Of a stretch of 64,000 nucleotides of DNA, positions 9,782 to 19,166 are shown in pieces. A program made the translations under genes and the position numbers. Location: contig JAJTXV010000004.1 of NCBI GenBank assembly GCA_021463845.1, positions 175,795-239,794 of the forward strand, given 5' to 3'. Under the pieces are notes generated by a model. It did not search any database. It saw nothing but the letters and a program-made list of their open reading frames with translations, and was not told the origin of the DNA. The stretch comes from Anaerolineales bacterium. Its GTDB lineage: Bacteria; Chloroflexota; Anaerolineae; Anaerolineales; UBA11579. Positions within the stretch are counted from its first letter, which is position 1, and every line of letters begins with the position of its first letter.

Positions 9782-11746
9782 ATGCAAATCTCCAAGGACG
9801 CGCTAGAGAAATATCTGCCTTTCCCTCTCTTTCAAGCACTCATTGCAATATTGGCCTTCGGCCTGCTCATTCCGCAACTGGGATTCTATTGGGATGATTG
9901 GCCGATGATCTTTCTGGCTGAGCAAGGATCTGCCGAGCTACTAAGGGAGTTCTACAGCTACATTCGCCCTCTATCGTTCTGGACCTATTCGGTTACTTTC
10001 CCAATCCTGGGGGTTACTCCCCTGCATTGGCATATCTTCTTGCTGGCTTTGCGCATACTCACCGCAGTGCAACTGTGGCTCACGCTGCGCCTGCTGTGGC
10101 CACGGGCGGAGCGCATCGCCGCCATGGCCAGTGCGTTGTTCCTGGTCTACCCATCCTTTAGCCAAGGCCCGATCGCTGTCGCTTACAGTCAGCACTTCAT
10201 CGTCTACAACCTGTTCCTGTTCTCGCTGTATGCCATGCTTAGATCCTTGCAAGCGCAGAAGACGCGCTGGGTCTGGCTCTCCTTGGCGCTTTTTAGCACG
10301 TTGGCTCACCTCTTCACCATGGAGTACTTTGCAGGCTTGGAGCTTGTGCGCCCCCTGATCCTATTAGCCTGGTTCCACAACAAAAAGCGTTCCTCGCTTA
10401 AAGAGGCGCTTCTCGATGCAGGTCGCGAGTGGCTGCCGTACCTCATATGTCTGGCAGTATTTTTTCTTTGGCGCATCACACTGGTAATGCCGGATGATCC
10501 CAATCGTCTGGTGTGGATCGGGTTGCCAGCGTTTCTTCAGGCTACGCTGCAGAATTTCATCACTGTAGTTTTCGACACCTGGGCAAAAGCGCTCAATGCC
10601 GGGCTCATCGATTTTTCTGACCGAGCCGTTGTGTTTTCTTTAGTTCTGGCAGTGATAACCGCCCTGATTTGCTTTGGCTATATGCATATAACGCCCACCA
10701 AGCAAGAGGCCTCCAAAGGCTCCGCGGGCCAGGCGACGCTACTGGGCCTATCCGCGATACTGCTTAGCATGCTGCCGATCCAGCTCACCGGTCGTACCTT
10801 GCTCGGCGGGCTCTTCGTGGATCGTTTCTCACTGCCCGCGATGGTTGGCGCCGCATTGCTCTTTGCCGGTTTGCTTCACCTTCTCTTATCGAAAAGCATT
10901 CACCGCAACATACTATTTGCAGCGCTGATTGGCTTGGCTGTAGGCACGCACCTGCGTTCTGCGAATGAATACCGGTGGGACTGGGAGGAGCAGCGGCGGA
11001 TGTATTGGCAGTTTCACTGGCGCGCCCCCAGTCTTGAGGCCGGCACCTCGCTCGTTGGGCCTGAAGTGATGACCGCCTACACAAGCGGTTACGCCGCCGC
11101 AGCTGCCGTCAATACGCTGTACAACGCCCCCATCTCCGAAGACGGCGAGGTTGATTATTGGGTGCTCGATTACTACGACAATCTTTTGGCTCACGAAACG
11201 GAACTGGAAGACAATCTGGATCTCAACTTCAGCATTAGCAACTTACACTTCACCGCCAACAGTGAGAAGTTGATTTTCTACGACAATACCAATGATGGCC
11301 AGTGTGTCTGGTTTCTAAACGAAGCAGATCAATACAACAGCCTGGTAGACCCAGGAACCAGGACCTTGGCCAGGTTTAGCCAGCTAAACCTGGCTTCCGA
11401 GGTTAGTGACAATGTGCCTAATCCAGCCATTTTTGGAAGGGAGCCCGCGCGAACCTGGTGCTATTACTTTCAAAAGATGGACTTGGCTCGCCAGCAAGAA
11501 GATTGGGACACAGTGCTCTCTCTTTGGGAGATAACCAAAACCCGTGGCTACACATCCAATACACAGTTTGCTATGTTTCCGATAATTGAGGCACTGCTTA
11601 GAACTGGACAAGAGTCAGAGGCTAGGACACTGACTTCGGACATATTGCTCAAGCAGCCAGCAGCGTATGAGAAGCTTTGTTATGCGTGGCAAACCTGGCT
11701 TCCAGAAGCTGCCATGCCGCAAGAGTTGGCAGACAAAGGCTGCTAG
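9782..11746 (+). CDS. Polytopic membrane protein, probable GT-C type glycosyltransferase
   Basis: A 654-aa protein with about ten hydrophobic segments in residues 15-400 and a soluble C-terminal part (about 400-654). GFYWDDWPMIFL after the first membrane helix places an acidic pair in the first outer loop, as in GT-C lipid-phosphosugar glycosyltransferases. The C-terminal region has TPR-like helices near its end. TAGAAT (9768-9773) lies 8 nt before the ATG, implying a leaderless mRNA. It stands alone with no linked glycan genes. Confidence 0.6.
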   Translation: MQISKDALEKYLPFPLFQALIAILAFGLLIPQLGFYWDDWPMIFLAEQGSAELLREFYSYIRPLSFWTYSVTFPILGVTPLHWHIFLLALRILTAVQLWLTLRLLWPRAERIAAMASALFLVYPSFSQGPIAVAYSQHFIVYNLFLFSLYAMLRSLQAQKTRWVWLSLALFSTLAHLFTMEYFAGLELVRPLILLAWFHNKKRSSLKEALLDAGREWLPYLICLAVFFLWRITLVMPDDPNRLVWIGLPAFLQATLQNFITVVFDTWAKALNAGLIDFSDRAVVFSLVLAVITALICFGYMHITPTKQEASKGSAGQATLLGLSAILLSMLPIQLTGRTLLGGLFVDRFSLPAMVGAALLFAGLLHLLLSKSIHRNILFAALIGLAVGTHLRSANEYRWDWEEQRRMYWQFHWRAPSLEAGTSLVGPEVMTAYTSGYAAAAAVNTLYNAPISEDGEVDYWVLDYYDNLLAHETELEDNLDLNFSISNLHFTANSEKLIFYDNTNDGQCVWFLNEADQYNSLVDPGTRTLARFSQLNLASEVSDNVPNPAIFGREPARTWCYYFQKMDLARQQEDWDTVLSLWEITKTRGYTSNTQFAMFPIIEALLRTGQESEARTLTSDILLKQPAAYEKLCYAWQTWLPEAAMPQELADKGC

Positions 11747-11781
11747 GTTTGTTCATTCGCTTATAGTTCATAGGAAGTATC

Positions 11782-12324
11782 ATGATGAATCTGGAACTGA
11801 TGAACCCCGGCCCGAATTCACCCAACGAAGTCAACGTCATCATCGAAGTGCCTACCGGTGGCGAGCCGATCAAATATGAGTTTGATGAAACCATCGGCGC
11901 CTTGGTGGTGGACCGCTTCCTTTACACGCCTATGCGCTACCCAGGCAACTATGGCTTCATTCCCAAAACCCTCTCAGGCGACGGCGACCCCTGCGATGTG
12001 CTCGTGGCCAACACACGCGCCCTGATCCCAGGCTCGCTGATCGCCGTTCGCCCGATCGGCGTGCTCATCATGCAAGACGAAGCTGGTCACGACGAGAAGA
12101 TCATCGCAGTACCCTCGCCCCGCCTGACAAAGCGCTATGAAAAAGTAATGGAGACCAGCGATCTGCCCGAGATCACGCTGCAGCAGATAGAGCATTTCTT
12201 TGCCCACTACAAAGACCTGGAAGAAAACAAGTGGGTCAAGATCGTGCGCTGGGGAGATGCCGCCGAAGCCCGCGCCATGATCCAGCAAGCTCACGAGAAC
12301 TATCAGGCCAACTCAGCCAAGTAG
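11782..12324 (+). CDS. ppa: Inorganic pyrophosphatase (family I)
   Basis: A 180-aa soluble pyrophosphatase that hydrolyses PPi to drive biosynthesis. Motifs are [39 protein letters not shown] with the metal-binding aspartates, and [16 protein letters not shown]. Length matches the family. A Shine-Dalgarno-like AGGAAG lies 7 nt before the first of two ATG codons. It lies just after the GT-C gene and before lipA on the same strand. Confidence 0.97.
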   Translation: MMNLELMNPGPNSPNEVNVIIEVPTGGEPIKYEFDETIGALVVDRFLYTPMRYPGNYGFIPKTLSGDGDPCDVLVANTRALIPGSLIAVRPIGVLIMQDEAGHDEKIIAVPSPRLTKRYEKVMETSDLPEITLQQIEHFFAHYKDLEENKWVKIVRWGDAAEARAMIQQAHENYQANSAK

Positions 12325-12356
12325 CACAGGCCTTGTACCAAAGGTAAAATATCCAC

Positions 12357-13298
12357 ATGGCCACCCCAACCCGCAATCGCATCCCGCTGGAAGACATCCA
12401 GTTGGCCCCCAAGCCCAGCCGCCGCCCGGATTGGATCCGTGTGCGTGCACCCATGGGTGAAAGCTACGAGAACATCAAGCGTCTCATGCGCAGCAAAGCC
12501 TTGCACACCGTGTGCGAAGAGGCTATGTGCCCAAACATTGGTGAATGCTGGGGTGATGGCACCGCCACGTTCCTGATGCTGGGCGATGTATGCACGCGCT
12601 CCTGCGGCTTCTGTGATATCAAGCGCGGCATGCCCAACGAGATGGACTGGGCCGAGCCGCTGCGCGTCGCTCAGGCCGTTAAGGACATGGGGCTGAGCCA
12701 TGCCGTGATCACCAGCGTGAACCGCGACGAACGTGCAGACGGCGGTGCGCCGATCCTGGCCATGGTGGTCAAACGCATCCGCCAGATCCACCCTGGCTGT
12801 TCGATCGAGCTGCTTATTCCGGATTTCAAGGGCAGCGCAGAAGCGCTCAAGATCGTGATGGATGCCCGCCCTGAGATCCTCAATCACAACGTGGAAACAG
12901 TGCCGCGTCTCTTCAAGAAGGTACAGCCCCAAGACAACTACGAATGGGCTGCGGCCACGTTGAGCAATGCCAAGCGCATGGACCCCGAGGTGCTCACCAA
13001 GAGCGGCATCATGCTCGGTTTGGGGGAAACCAACGAAGAAGTCAAAGCTGTCATGCGAGACCAGCGCGATTGGGGTGTGGATATTCTGACCCTGGGCCAG
13101 TACCTGCAGCCCAGCAAGCAGCACCTGCCCATCGATCGTTACGTTACCCCTGAAGAATTTGCCGAACTGAAGGAGTACGGCCTCGGCATCGGCTTCAAGT
13201 GGGTCGAAAGCGGCCCGCTGGTGCGCAGCAGCTACCATGCCGCCGACCAGGTGCGTGCCCTCAGCGCAGTGCATCGCAAACTATACGGAACGGTTTAA
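12357..13298 (+). CDS. lipA: Lipoyl synthase
   Basis: A 313-aa radical SAM enzyme that inserts sulfur into protein-bound octanoyl groups. The auxiliary cluster motif C-x4-C-x5-C ([12 protein letters not shown]) and radical SAM motif C-x3-C-x2-C (CTRSCGFC) are both intact. TAAAAT (12345-12350) lies 6 nt before the ATG, so the transcript may be leaderless. The gene gives this organism lipoylation capacity, relevant to the lipoyl-domain chimera at 55252-56346. lipB or lplA is not in the window. Confidence 0.97.
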   Translation: MATPTRNRIPLEDIQLAPKPSRRPDWIRVRAPMGESYENIKRLMRSKALHTVCEEAMCPNIGECWGDGTATFLMLGDVCTRSCGFCDIKRGMPNEMDWAEPLRVAQAVKDMGLSHAVITSVNRDERADGGAPILAMVVKRIRQIHPGCSIELLIPDFKGSAEALKIVMDARPEILNHNVETVPRLFKKVQPQDNYEWAAATLSNAKRMDPEVLTKSGIMLGLGETNEEVKAVMRDQRDWGVDILTLGQYLQPSKQHLPIDRYVTPEEFAELKEYGLGIGFKWVESGPLVRSSYHAADQVRALSAVHRKLYGTV

Positions 13299-13391
13299 CT
13301 AATGTAGAGAAACGTTGTCCGCCCCTCCCAACGAATCTGATAGTGGGAGTAAAATTCCATCAAATAGTGATGTTGATTTTAGTGAGGGCGA

Positions 13392-14414
13392 ATGGCTGCA
13401 ACCAAATCTCCGTCTCCTGCTTGGCTATACCGCTTCCTGGACTGGGTTCGCAAAGGGCCACTCAGGGGCGGCGTTTTTGTGTTGGCGCTCTTTCTTCTCG
13501 GGGCCGGAGCTTTCCATTTGGCGGCATGGCAATCCGGAGGGCTTCCTAAATATCAATTGGATTCAGAGTTGCTCTTTCCGGCTGTTTGGCTGCCAGCGAA
13601 TATCGTTTTCTGGTTGTGGTTGGACAAATTGGCACATGCGCCAATTTACAACTTCGTGAAGGGGACTGGGGGAAGTGAGCAGCAGGCCAAAAAGACGTAC
13701 ACAGATTTCATTTCAATTGGCAATACAATCAGCGTCATATTGTTGGTAGCGGGGATCGCTTTTGGCTTTCCTGATGCAGTTGCCAGAGCTTCTGCCTATG
13801 AGATCAAACAACCATTTAGCATCCTACTGGTGAGTATCCTGCCACTGCTGGGCGGAGTGCTTGAAGCGTTGGGCATATTTCGGCTCGTCCGCCAATTATC
13901 CCTGGTCAACAAACTTTACGGCGGCCTCGGCAAAGTGAACCTTTTTAATCTCTGGCCTATCTATGCGCTTTCGCGCTATGGCTATACACTCGCCTTGGTC
14001 TTCGTAATAGTCGTGATACTTTTCGACCTTGTGTTTATCGCTCTCGGTGCAGGTGACATTGGTCTCAACTATATCCTGTACACGTTTGCGTTCTCTCTAC
14101 TCATTTTCCTGGTGCCCCTGTTCGGCATCAACGCTCGTCTGCGCCGCGAGAAAGAACTCGAGTTGCAGCGACTAGGGGTGCAGCTCGATTCGATCTATAC
14201 AGAGACTGCCAGTGCAGTCCGCAGCCGCAAATTGACCCAGGTACCCGCGCTGCGCAACGCGGCAGGAGCGCTAAAAGACCAAATGGAAGCGGTGCAGAAA
14301 GTGGCCACCTGGCCATGGAACCCAGGTTCGCTGCGCAACCTTTTTCTGCCCATCCTGCTGCCGCTGTTCATAGCGGTTCTGCAGCGCTACGTGCTCAGTG
14401 CGCTAGGATTTTAG
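13392..14414 (+). CDS. Polytopic membrane protein of unknown function
   Basis: A 340-aa protein with six or seven transmembrane segments (about residues 25-48, 65-82, 115-135, 150-170, 205-225, 232-255, 318-337). A charged, coiled-coil-like stretch (about 256-300) precedes a conserved-looking TWPWNPGSLRNL before the last helix. I do not recognise a named family. GAGGG lies a few nt before the ATG, and TAAAAT at 13350-13355 may be its -10 element. Its stop interlocks with that of the decayed merR gene on the other strand. Confidence 0.7.
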   Translation: MAATKSPSPAWLYRFLDWVRKGPLRGGVFVLALFLLGAGAFHLAAWQSGGLPKYQLDSELLFPAVWLPANIVFWLWLDKLAHAPIYNFVKGTGGSEQQAKKTYTDFISIGNTISVILLVAGIAFGFPDAVARASAYEIKQPFSILLVSILPLLGGVLEALGIFRLVRQLSLVNKLYGGLGKVNLFNLWPIYALSRYGYTLALVFVIVVILFDLVFIALGAGDIGLNYILYTFAFSLLIFLVPLFGINARLRREKELELQRLGVQLDSIYTETASAVRSRKLTQVPALRNAAGALKDQMEAVQKVATWPWNPGSLRNLFLPILLPLFIAVLQRYVLSALGF

Positions 14415-14626
14415 TTTTCTCTGTCCAGCCGGTCGTACGTCGCGCCAAAGATCAGCGCTCCGTCCTCTAAAATCCGAGCGGGAAGCCAAGCTCAATCTGG
14501 CTGGCTTCATCCAGCCGCGCCAGCTGCTCATCGCTCAGCCGGGCGTAACAGACCTAGCTGGCCATAGTGGCGCAGCATGCAGACTGAAACATGGCTGAAC
14601 TTAGAGAATTCGCCAATGCGGAACAT
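14411..14626 (-). pseudogene. Decayed MerR-family transcriptional regulator
   Basis: On the minus strand the ATG at 14626 opens MFRIGEFSKFSHVS, VCMLRHYGQLGLLRPAE, which is the N-terminal winged helix of a MerR/BmrR-type regulator. It hits TGA directly after PAER. Homology resumes in other frames: SDEQLARLDEA and ELGFPLGF (cf. the DLGFSL helix of MerR proteins), then ILEDGALIFGATYDRLDREN and a TAA at 14411. The segment that normally joins LRPAE to the second helix and most of the effector domain are missing. Deletions plus frameshifts make it non-functional. Confidence 0.8.
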
Positions 14627-14632
14627 GGCGAA

Positions 14633-14663
14633 AGTATACGGTTTCACACAGTGAGAGAGTCAA
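14633..14663 (-). promoter_or_regulatory. MerR-type promoter with 19-bp spacer
   Basis: On the minus strand TTGACT (14663-14658) and TATACT (14638-14633) are separated by 19 bp instead of 17. This is the spacing that MerR-family activators correct by twisting DNA. The spacer contains the dyad TCAC-TGT-GTGA. TATACT ends 6 nt before the ATG of the decayed merR gene. It is presumably that gene's old autoregulated promoter. Confidence 0.65.
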
Positions 14664-14684
14664 GGGGAATGAAATAAAAAGGCT

Positions 14685-15413
14685 TCAAACCACAAAGTTG
14701 CCCTGATGTAAGGCCCGCACTTCTTCAGGTTTTGCAACCATTGCATTAGTGCCTTTCCTCAAATAAATACGTCCATCGTATTGAAAGACATTCTGTCCAT
14801 CCCATCCAGGGACCAAAATAACCAGTATTTGAACATCAGCAATATTAACGGCTTCAACTTGAACGACAGCAGCAGGAGCAATAGAGTTTTTAATGGAGTT
14901 ATTTAGCCTTTGATCCAGCTGCTGTTTGGACAGATTGGTTCCTGACACAACTCCGTCATCCTCAATTCCATAGAGTATTACTCCGCCTTGGCTGGAATTC
15001 AGCATGGCGCCGATTTCCTTTGTCATTCTAGTAACTTCCGCCAGCGAGCTCTTAAATTCGTATACTTGGTTTTCTCCTTGCTTCACTATCTCCAAGATAT
15101 CGTTCTCTGTGGGAATCGGGAGTTTGGTTCGTGAAGGAGACGATGACCAATTTGGACGCACTGTCGAATCAACAGCTTCAATTGCATTTAGACTCGTACG
15201 CAACCAATAGGGGAAGTCACTTTCTGCTTCAACCCACTTCTCACCTTTGAGTCGTATTTGTTGGTAAAAAATGAAATACCCTAACGCGTAAATCAATTCA
15301 AGCATGTAGTTAGGGGCGCCAAATCTAACCAATTCATCAAGGAGTTTTTGCTGAATATCAACTAGATGGTTTTCAACAAAGCTAAGCGACCACTTCTCCG
15401 TATCTAAACTCAC
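14685..15413 (-). CDS. AlbA_2 (Schlafen-type) putative DNA-binding domain protein
   Basis: A 242-aa protein starting at GTG with GAGAGG about 7 nt upstream. The C-terminal half carries an AlbA_2 / Schlafen domain: ENQVYEFKSSL, then EIGAMLNSSQGGVILYGIEDDG, then DGRIYLRKGTNAMVA. The N-terminal half is helical with a hydrophobic YMLELIYALGYFIFYQ segment and no known domain. AlbA_2 proteins include transcription regulators and nucleases of mobile or defence loci. The gene is clearly more AT-rich than its neighbours, suggesting recent transfer. It is coupled to a 22-codon ORF that follows the HAD gene. Confidence 0.75.
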   Translation of the reverse strand: MSLDTEKWSLSFVENHLVDIQQKLLDELVRFGAPNYMLELIYALGYFIFYQQIRLKGEKWVEAESDFPYWLRTSLNAIEAVDSTVRPNWSSSPSRTKLPIPTENDILEIVKQGENQVYEFKSSLAEVTRMTKEIGAMLNSSQGGVILYGIEDDGVVSGTNLSKQQLDQRLNNSIKNSIAPAAVVQVEAVNIADVQILVILVPGWDGQNVFQYDGRIYLRKGTNAMVAKPEEVRALHQGNFVV

Positions 15414-15478
15414 GACAGCCTCTCATACATTTGTTCCAAATTAGCCTGTTCAACTAATTGTGTCAAGGCTTTAATCAT
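15410..15478 (-). CDS. Possible 22-codon leader ORF between HAD and AlbA_2 genes
   Basis: The ORF reads MIKALTQLVEQANLEQMYE plus RLS. It starts 4 nt after the HAD stop and its TGA overlaps the GTG start of the AlbA_2 gene. No clear Shine-Dalgarno precedes it. The DNA inside also reads TTGACA-17 nt-TAATTT, so the segment could instead be a promoter for the AlbA_2 gene. Coding status is uncertain. Confidence 0.35.
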   Translation of the reverse strand: MIKALTQLVEQANLEQMYERLS

Positions 15479-15482
15479 GTTT

Positions 15483-16151
15483 TTACTTTTGGATCCTGCT
15501 AAGCAATTCTTGCAACGATAAATCTGCGAGAGAATCCAGCCGTAGATCCGCCCCTATCAACTCCAACTGCGCGGTGATCCGGTTGGGTACCGCCACAGCA
15601 AAGACGCCGGCCGCCTTAGCTGCCAGCACGCCATTCGGCGAATCTTCAAACACGATCGCTTCGTCCGGCGCAACGCCCAACGCGGCCAGAGCGGCGTTGT
15701 AGAGCTCGGGGTCAGGTTTGGTGCGCTTCACATCATCGGCGGTTTTGATGGCGTCAAAACGCTCGTATAGTCCCAGCCGCGCCAAGTGGCCCCGTACCCA
15801 GTTCTCAGGCGAGCTGGAGGCTACAGCCAGCTGCAGACCCATGTCCTCGGCCGCGTCCAGGTAATCGATGACGCCTGGCAGCACTTCCAGTTCGGCTAGG
15901 TTGCTTAGATAGCGCTGGCGCCGGCTGATCCACACTTCTTCGCGGTCCAGCGCCCGGCCGCACAATTCTTCCAGATAGGTATGCGGGTCAAAGTCAGACG
16001 CACCGTTGCCGCCCACGATCTGACCCCAGGTTTCCACCGGAAGTGCCTGGCTATAGCTCTGGTACACCTCCTGCCAGGATTCGTAATCCGGCCACTCGGT
16101 GTCCAGGATCAACCCATCGAAGTCAAATAGCAAGGCGCGTATCTTAGCCAT
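15483..16151 (-). CDS. HAD-superfamily hydrolase (beta-phosphoglucomutase/phosphatase-like)
   Basis: A 222-aa HAD subfamily IA protein. Motif I is LLFDFDGLILDTE with the nucleophile Asp at residue 10 and general acid Asp at 12. VASSSPENWV is motif II, KPDPELY carries the motif III lysine and IVFEDSPNGVLAAKAAG is motif IV. An alpha-helical cap lies between motifs I and II. It resembles beta-phosphoglucomutases and small sugar-phosphate phosphatases; the substrate is not readable. TATTAT (16165-16160) lies 8 nt before the ATG. Confidence 0.88.
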   Translation of the reverse strand: MAKIRALLFDFDGLILDTEWPDYESWQEVYQSYSQALPVETWGQIVGGNGASDFDPHTYLEELCGRALDREEVWISRRQRYLSNLAELEVLPGVIDYLDAAEDMGLQLAVASSSPENWVRGHLARLGLYERFDAIKTADDVKRTKPDPELYNAALAALGVAPDEAIVFEDSPNGVLAAKAAGVFAVAVPNRITAQLELIGADLRLDSLADLSLQELLSRIQK

Positions 16152-16191
16152 ACGCCAAAATAATAACCTAGAACCAAAAGCGGGATTTGGA

Positions 16192-17643
16192 CTAGAAGAT
16201 GCGCAACAGCGCCTGAGAAGCCCAGTTGAGCAGCGGCGCGGAGAAGATAAACAGCAGCACCGTAGCCACAGCGGTGAGGCCGGCGGTGACCATCAGGGCC
16301 GACTCACGGTGCACCTCAGGCTCGCCTTCCTGCATGAACATGACCACGACCAGGCGCAGATAATAATACGCCGAGATCAGCGAAGCCACTACGCCGATGA
16401 TCGCCAGCCACAGGAAGCCGCCTTCCAGCACGGCACGGAACAAGTAGAACTTGCCCGCGAAGCCTAGCGTGGGCGGCACGCCGGCGAACGACAGCATGAA
16501 CACCAGCATGGCGATCGCCAAACCCGGGCTGCGACGGAACAGGCCAGCATAATCCTTGAACTCCAGCCCTCGCCCAAGGCCTTTCTCCACCGCCATCACT
16601 ACCGCCCACGAGCCAAAGCTGGCGAAGGTGAAGGACAGTAAGTAGAACAAGGCAGAGGAGACCACATCAAAGCGGGCCGCGTCATTGCCATAGGCCACGA
16701 CGGCCATCAGAATAAAACCAGCGTGCGAAATACTGGAGTAGGCGAGCATGCGCTTCACATTGCTCTGCGAGATGGCCAGCAGGTTACCAATGATGAGAGT
16801 CGCCACACACATGGTGTAAAGCACCGGCGTGATCTGCTCACTGATCGAGGGAAAAGCCGCCACAAGGATACGCAGCAGTGCGGCAAAACCGGCCGCCTTG
16901 GCGCCCACCGCCATGAACGCTGTTACCGAAGTCGGCGAGCCATCGTACACATCCGGCGTCCACATATGGAACGGCACGGCGGCTACCTTGAAGCCCAAGC
17001 CCACCAGAATCAAGCCCGCGCCCAGCACCATATACAACGGGTACTCCAGGCCAGCTGTGGCGGCGGCCACTACCCCACTCAGCAGTGTGGTGCCCGCGGC
17101 GCCATAGACCAGCGCAATGCCATACACCAGAAAGCCACTGGCAAACGCGCCCAGCAGGAAATACTTAAGGCCTGCTTCCTCCGAGCGTGCATCCGGACGA
17201 GCGATGGCCGCCAACACATACAGGGGAATCGAAAGCAGTTCCAAGGCCAGGAAGACTACGATCAAGTCAGCCGCCGAAGCCATCAGCATCATGCCGCTCA
17301 TCGAAAACAGCATCAGCACGTAGTATTCGGGCTTGGCAATGTTCATGCGCTTCAAGTAGTCATATGACAGCGCAATGCTCAATACCCCACCCAGCACCAG
17401 CACAATATTGATGAAAGTCGAGAAGCCATCGGTGACAAACATGCCGCCGAAACCCTCCGCTTCCACGCCCATCTGGCTGACCAGCAGGTACGCAGTGGCC
17501 AGCAATCCCGCCAGCGAGAGCGCTGGCAACAAGCCCTGGCGCTCGCCGGCAAAGGCGGCCACCAGCAGCAGAATGCATGCCCAGCCGGTCAAAAAGACCA
17601 GCGGCAGCGCAGTGATCAGGTCAGCAGATGAGAAGAAGTCCAT
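16192..17643 (-). CDS. nuoN: NADH-quinone oxidoreductase subunit N
   Basis: A 483-aa antiporter-like membrane subunit, last gene of the nuo operon. It has about 14 transmembrane segments; conserved features include the helix-7 stretch LVGLGFKVAAVPFHMWTPDVYDGSPTSVTAF and the broken-helix segment NVKRMLAYSSISHAGFIL with its lysine. It pumps protons in the membrane arm next to NuoK and NuoM. It starts 5 nt after nuoM. Confidence 0.97.
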   Translation of the reverse strand: MDFFSSADLITALPLVFLTGWACILLLVAAFAGERQGLLPALSLAGLLATAYLLVSQMGVEAEGFGGMFVTDGFSTFINIVLVLGGVLSIALSYDYLKRMNIAKPEYYVLMLFSMSGMMLMASAADLIVVFLALELLSIPLYVLAAIARPDARSEEAGLKYFLLGAFASGFLVYGIALVYGAAGTTLLSGVVAAATAGLEYPLYMVLGAGLILVGLGFKVAAVPFHMWTPDVYDGSPTSVTAFMAVGAKAAGFAALLRILVAAFPSISEQITPVLYTMCVATLIIGNLLAISQSNVKRMLAYSSISHAGFILMAVVAYGNDAARFDVVSSALFYLLSFTFASFGSWAVVMAVEKGLGRGLEFKDYAGLFRRSPGLAIAMLVFMLSFAGVPPTLGFAGKFYLFRAVLEGGFLWLAIIGVVASLISAYYYLRLVVVMFMQEGEPEVHRESALMVTAGLTAVATVLLFIFSAPLLNWASQALLRIF

Positions 17644-17648
17644 AGTCC

Positions 17649-19160
17649 TTACTGGATCGCTCCAGCCTGCAGCATCGCCACCAGCTGTTCAACAGCAGGG
17701 TGCATAAGGGCAAAGAATGGCTTGGGGTATAGACCGATCCAAAAGATCAGTATCAGCAGCGGGATCATCACCGCCAGTTCACGCCAAGTCAGGTCTTTCA
17801 AGGCCTCGTTGGCCTTCACGGTGACTGGCCCCAGGAACATCTTCTGGAACATGTACAGCATGTACACGGCCGCCAGGATCACACCTAGAGCCGCAAACAC
17901 GGTGAACCAGATCGAGCCCAGCGCGCCGTTCTGCCCAGCGCCCCAGGCGCCCAGCAAAATGGTGAACTCGCCCACGAAGCCGTTCAGACCAGGCAGGCCC
18001 ATCGAAGACAGCGAGACGATCAGGGTCAGCACGGCATACACCGGCATGATGCTCCACAGGCCGCCGAACTCGCTCAACTCGCGCGTATGGCGGCGTTCAT
18101 AGATAAAGCCTACGATCAAGAACAGGGCGCCGGTGCTGATGCCGTGGTTCACCATCTGCAAAATCGCGCCTTCAATGCCCTGCGCGTTGAGGGCAAACAA
18201 GCCCAGCATCACAAAACCCAAGTGGCTGATGGAGGAGTACGCCACCAGCTTCTTCACGTCTTTTTGCGAATACGACACGATCGCGCCGTACACAATACCG
18301 ATCACGGCCAGGGTGGCCATCGCCGGCGCCAGCTGCACCGCTGCCTGCGGGAACAACTGCAGGTTGAAGCGCAGGAAACCGTAGGTACCCAGCTTCAGCA
18401 ACACACCTGCCAGGATGACCGAGCCAGCCGTGGGGGCCTGCACGTGTGCGTCCGGCAGCCAGGAGTGCAGCGGCCACATCGGCACTTTGATGGCAAAGGC
18501 CGCCGCGAACGCCAGGAACAGCCAGAACTGCTCTTGCGCCGGGATATTGCCAAGTTCCAGCAAGGTGGGCAAATGGAAGCTGCCCTGGTTTATGCCCAGC
18601 CACAGAATGGCCAGCAACATCAGGATCGAGCCAGCCATCGTGTACAGGAAGAACTTGATGGCCGCATACATGCGCTGGGCGCCACCCCAGATACCGATGA
18701 GGAAGTACATCGGCACCAGCGTGAATTCCCAGAAGATATAGAAGAGGAAAAGATCCTGCGCCAGGAACACACCCAACATGCCCACTTCCAACAGCAGGAA
18801 GAAGACCATGAAGTCGCGCACGCGCTCTTCCACCGAATGCCAGGTGGAGAGGATCGCGATCGGGGTCAGGAAGGTAGTGAGCAGCACAAGCAGGATGCTC
18901 AGGCCATCAATACCCATGGCGTACTTGATCGTCCAGCCGGCGGCCTGGATCCAGTTGTATTCAAAGTCAAGCTGCAAGCCGGGGTTGCTGGCATTGAACA
19001 GGCCCAGCACCCACAGCGAGATACCGAAGGTCACCAGCGAGGTACCCAACGCCACCCAGCGGCTCAAATTCTGTTGTTCCTTTAGGAACAACAGAATTAC
19101 CACGCCCAGAATCGGGAAAAACGTCAGTACATTCAGGGGTTGTAAGAGAAATTCCATCAT
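17649..19160 (-). CDS. nuoM: NADH-quinone oxidoreductase subunit M
   Basis: A 503-aa antiporter-like subunit with about 14 transmembrane helices. Characteristic segments are FAIKVPMWPLHSWLPDAHVQAPTAGSVILAG and QKDVKKLVAYSSISHLGFVMLG, which hold the lysines of the proton channel, and GLPGLNGFVGEFTILLG near the C-terminus. The gene sits 6 nt after nuoL and 5 nt before nuoN. Confidence 0.98.
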   Translation of the reverse strand: MMEFLLQPLNVLTFFPILGVVILLFLKEQQNLSRWVALGTSLVTFGISLWVLGLFNASNPGLQLDFEYNWIQAAGWTIKYAMGIDGLSILLVLLTTFLTPIAILSTWHSVEERVRDFMVFFLLLEVGMLGVFLAQDLFLFYIFWEFTLVPMYFLIGIWGGAQRMYAAIKFFLYTMAGSILMLLAILWLGINQGSFHLPTLLELGNIPAQEQFWLFLAFAAAFAIKVPMWPLHSWLPDAHVQAPTAGSVILAGVLLKLGTYGFLRFNLQLFPQAAVQLAPAMATLAVIGIVYGAIVSYSQKDVKKLVAYSSISHLGFVMLGLFALNAQGIEGAILQMVNHGISTGALFLIVGFIYERRHTRELSEFGGLWSIMPVYAVLTLIVSLSSMGLPGLNGFVGEFTILLGAWGAGQNGALGSIWFTVFAALGVILAAVYMLYMFQKMFLGPVTVKANEALKDLTWRELAVMIPLLILIFWIGLYPKPFFALMHPAVEQLVAMLQAGAIQ

Positions 19161-19166
19161 CCGTCC

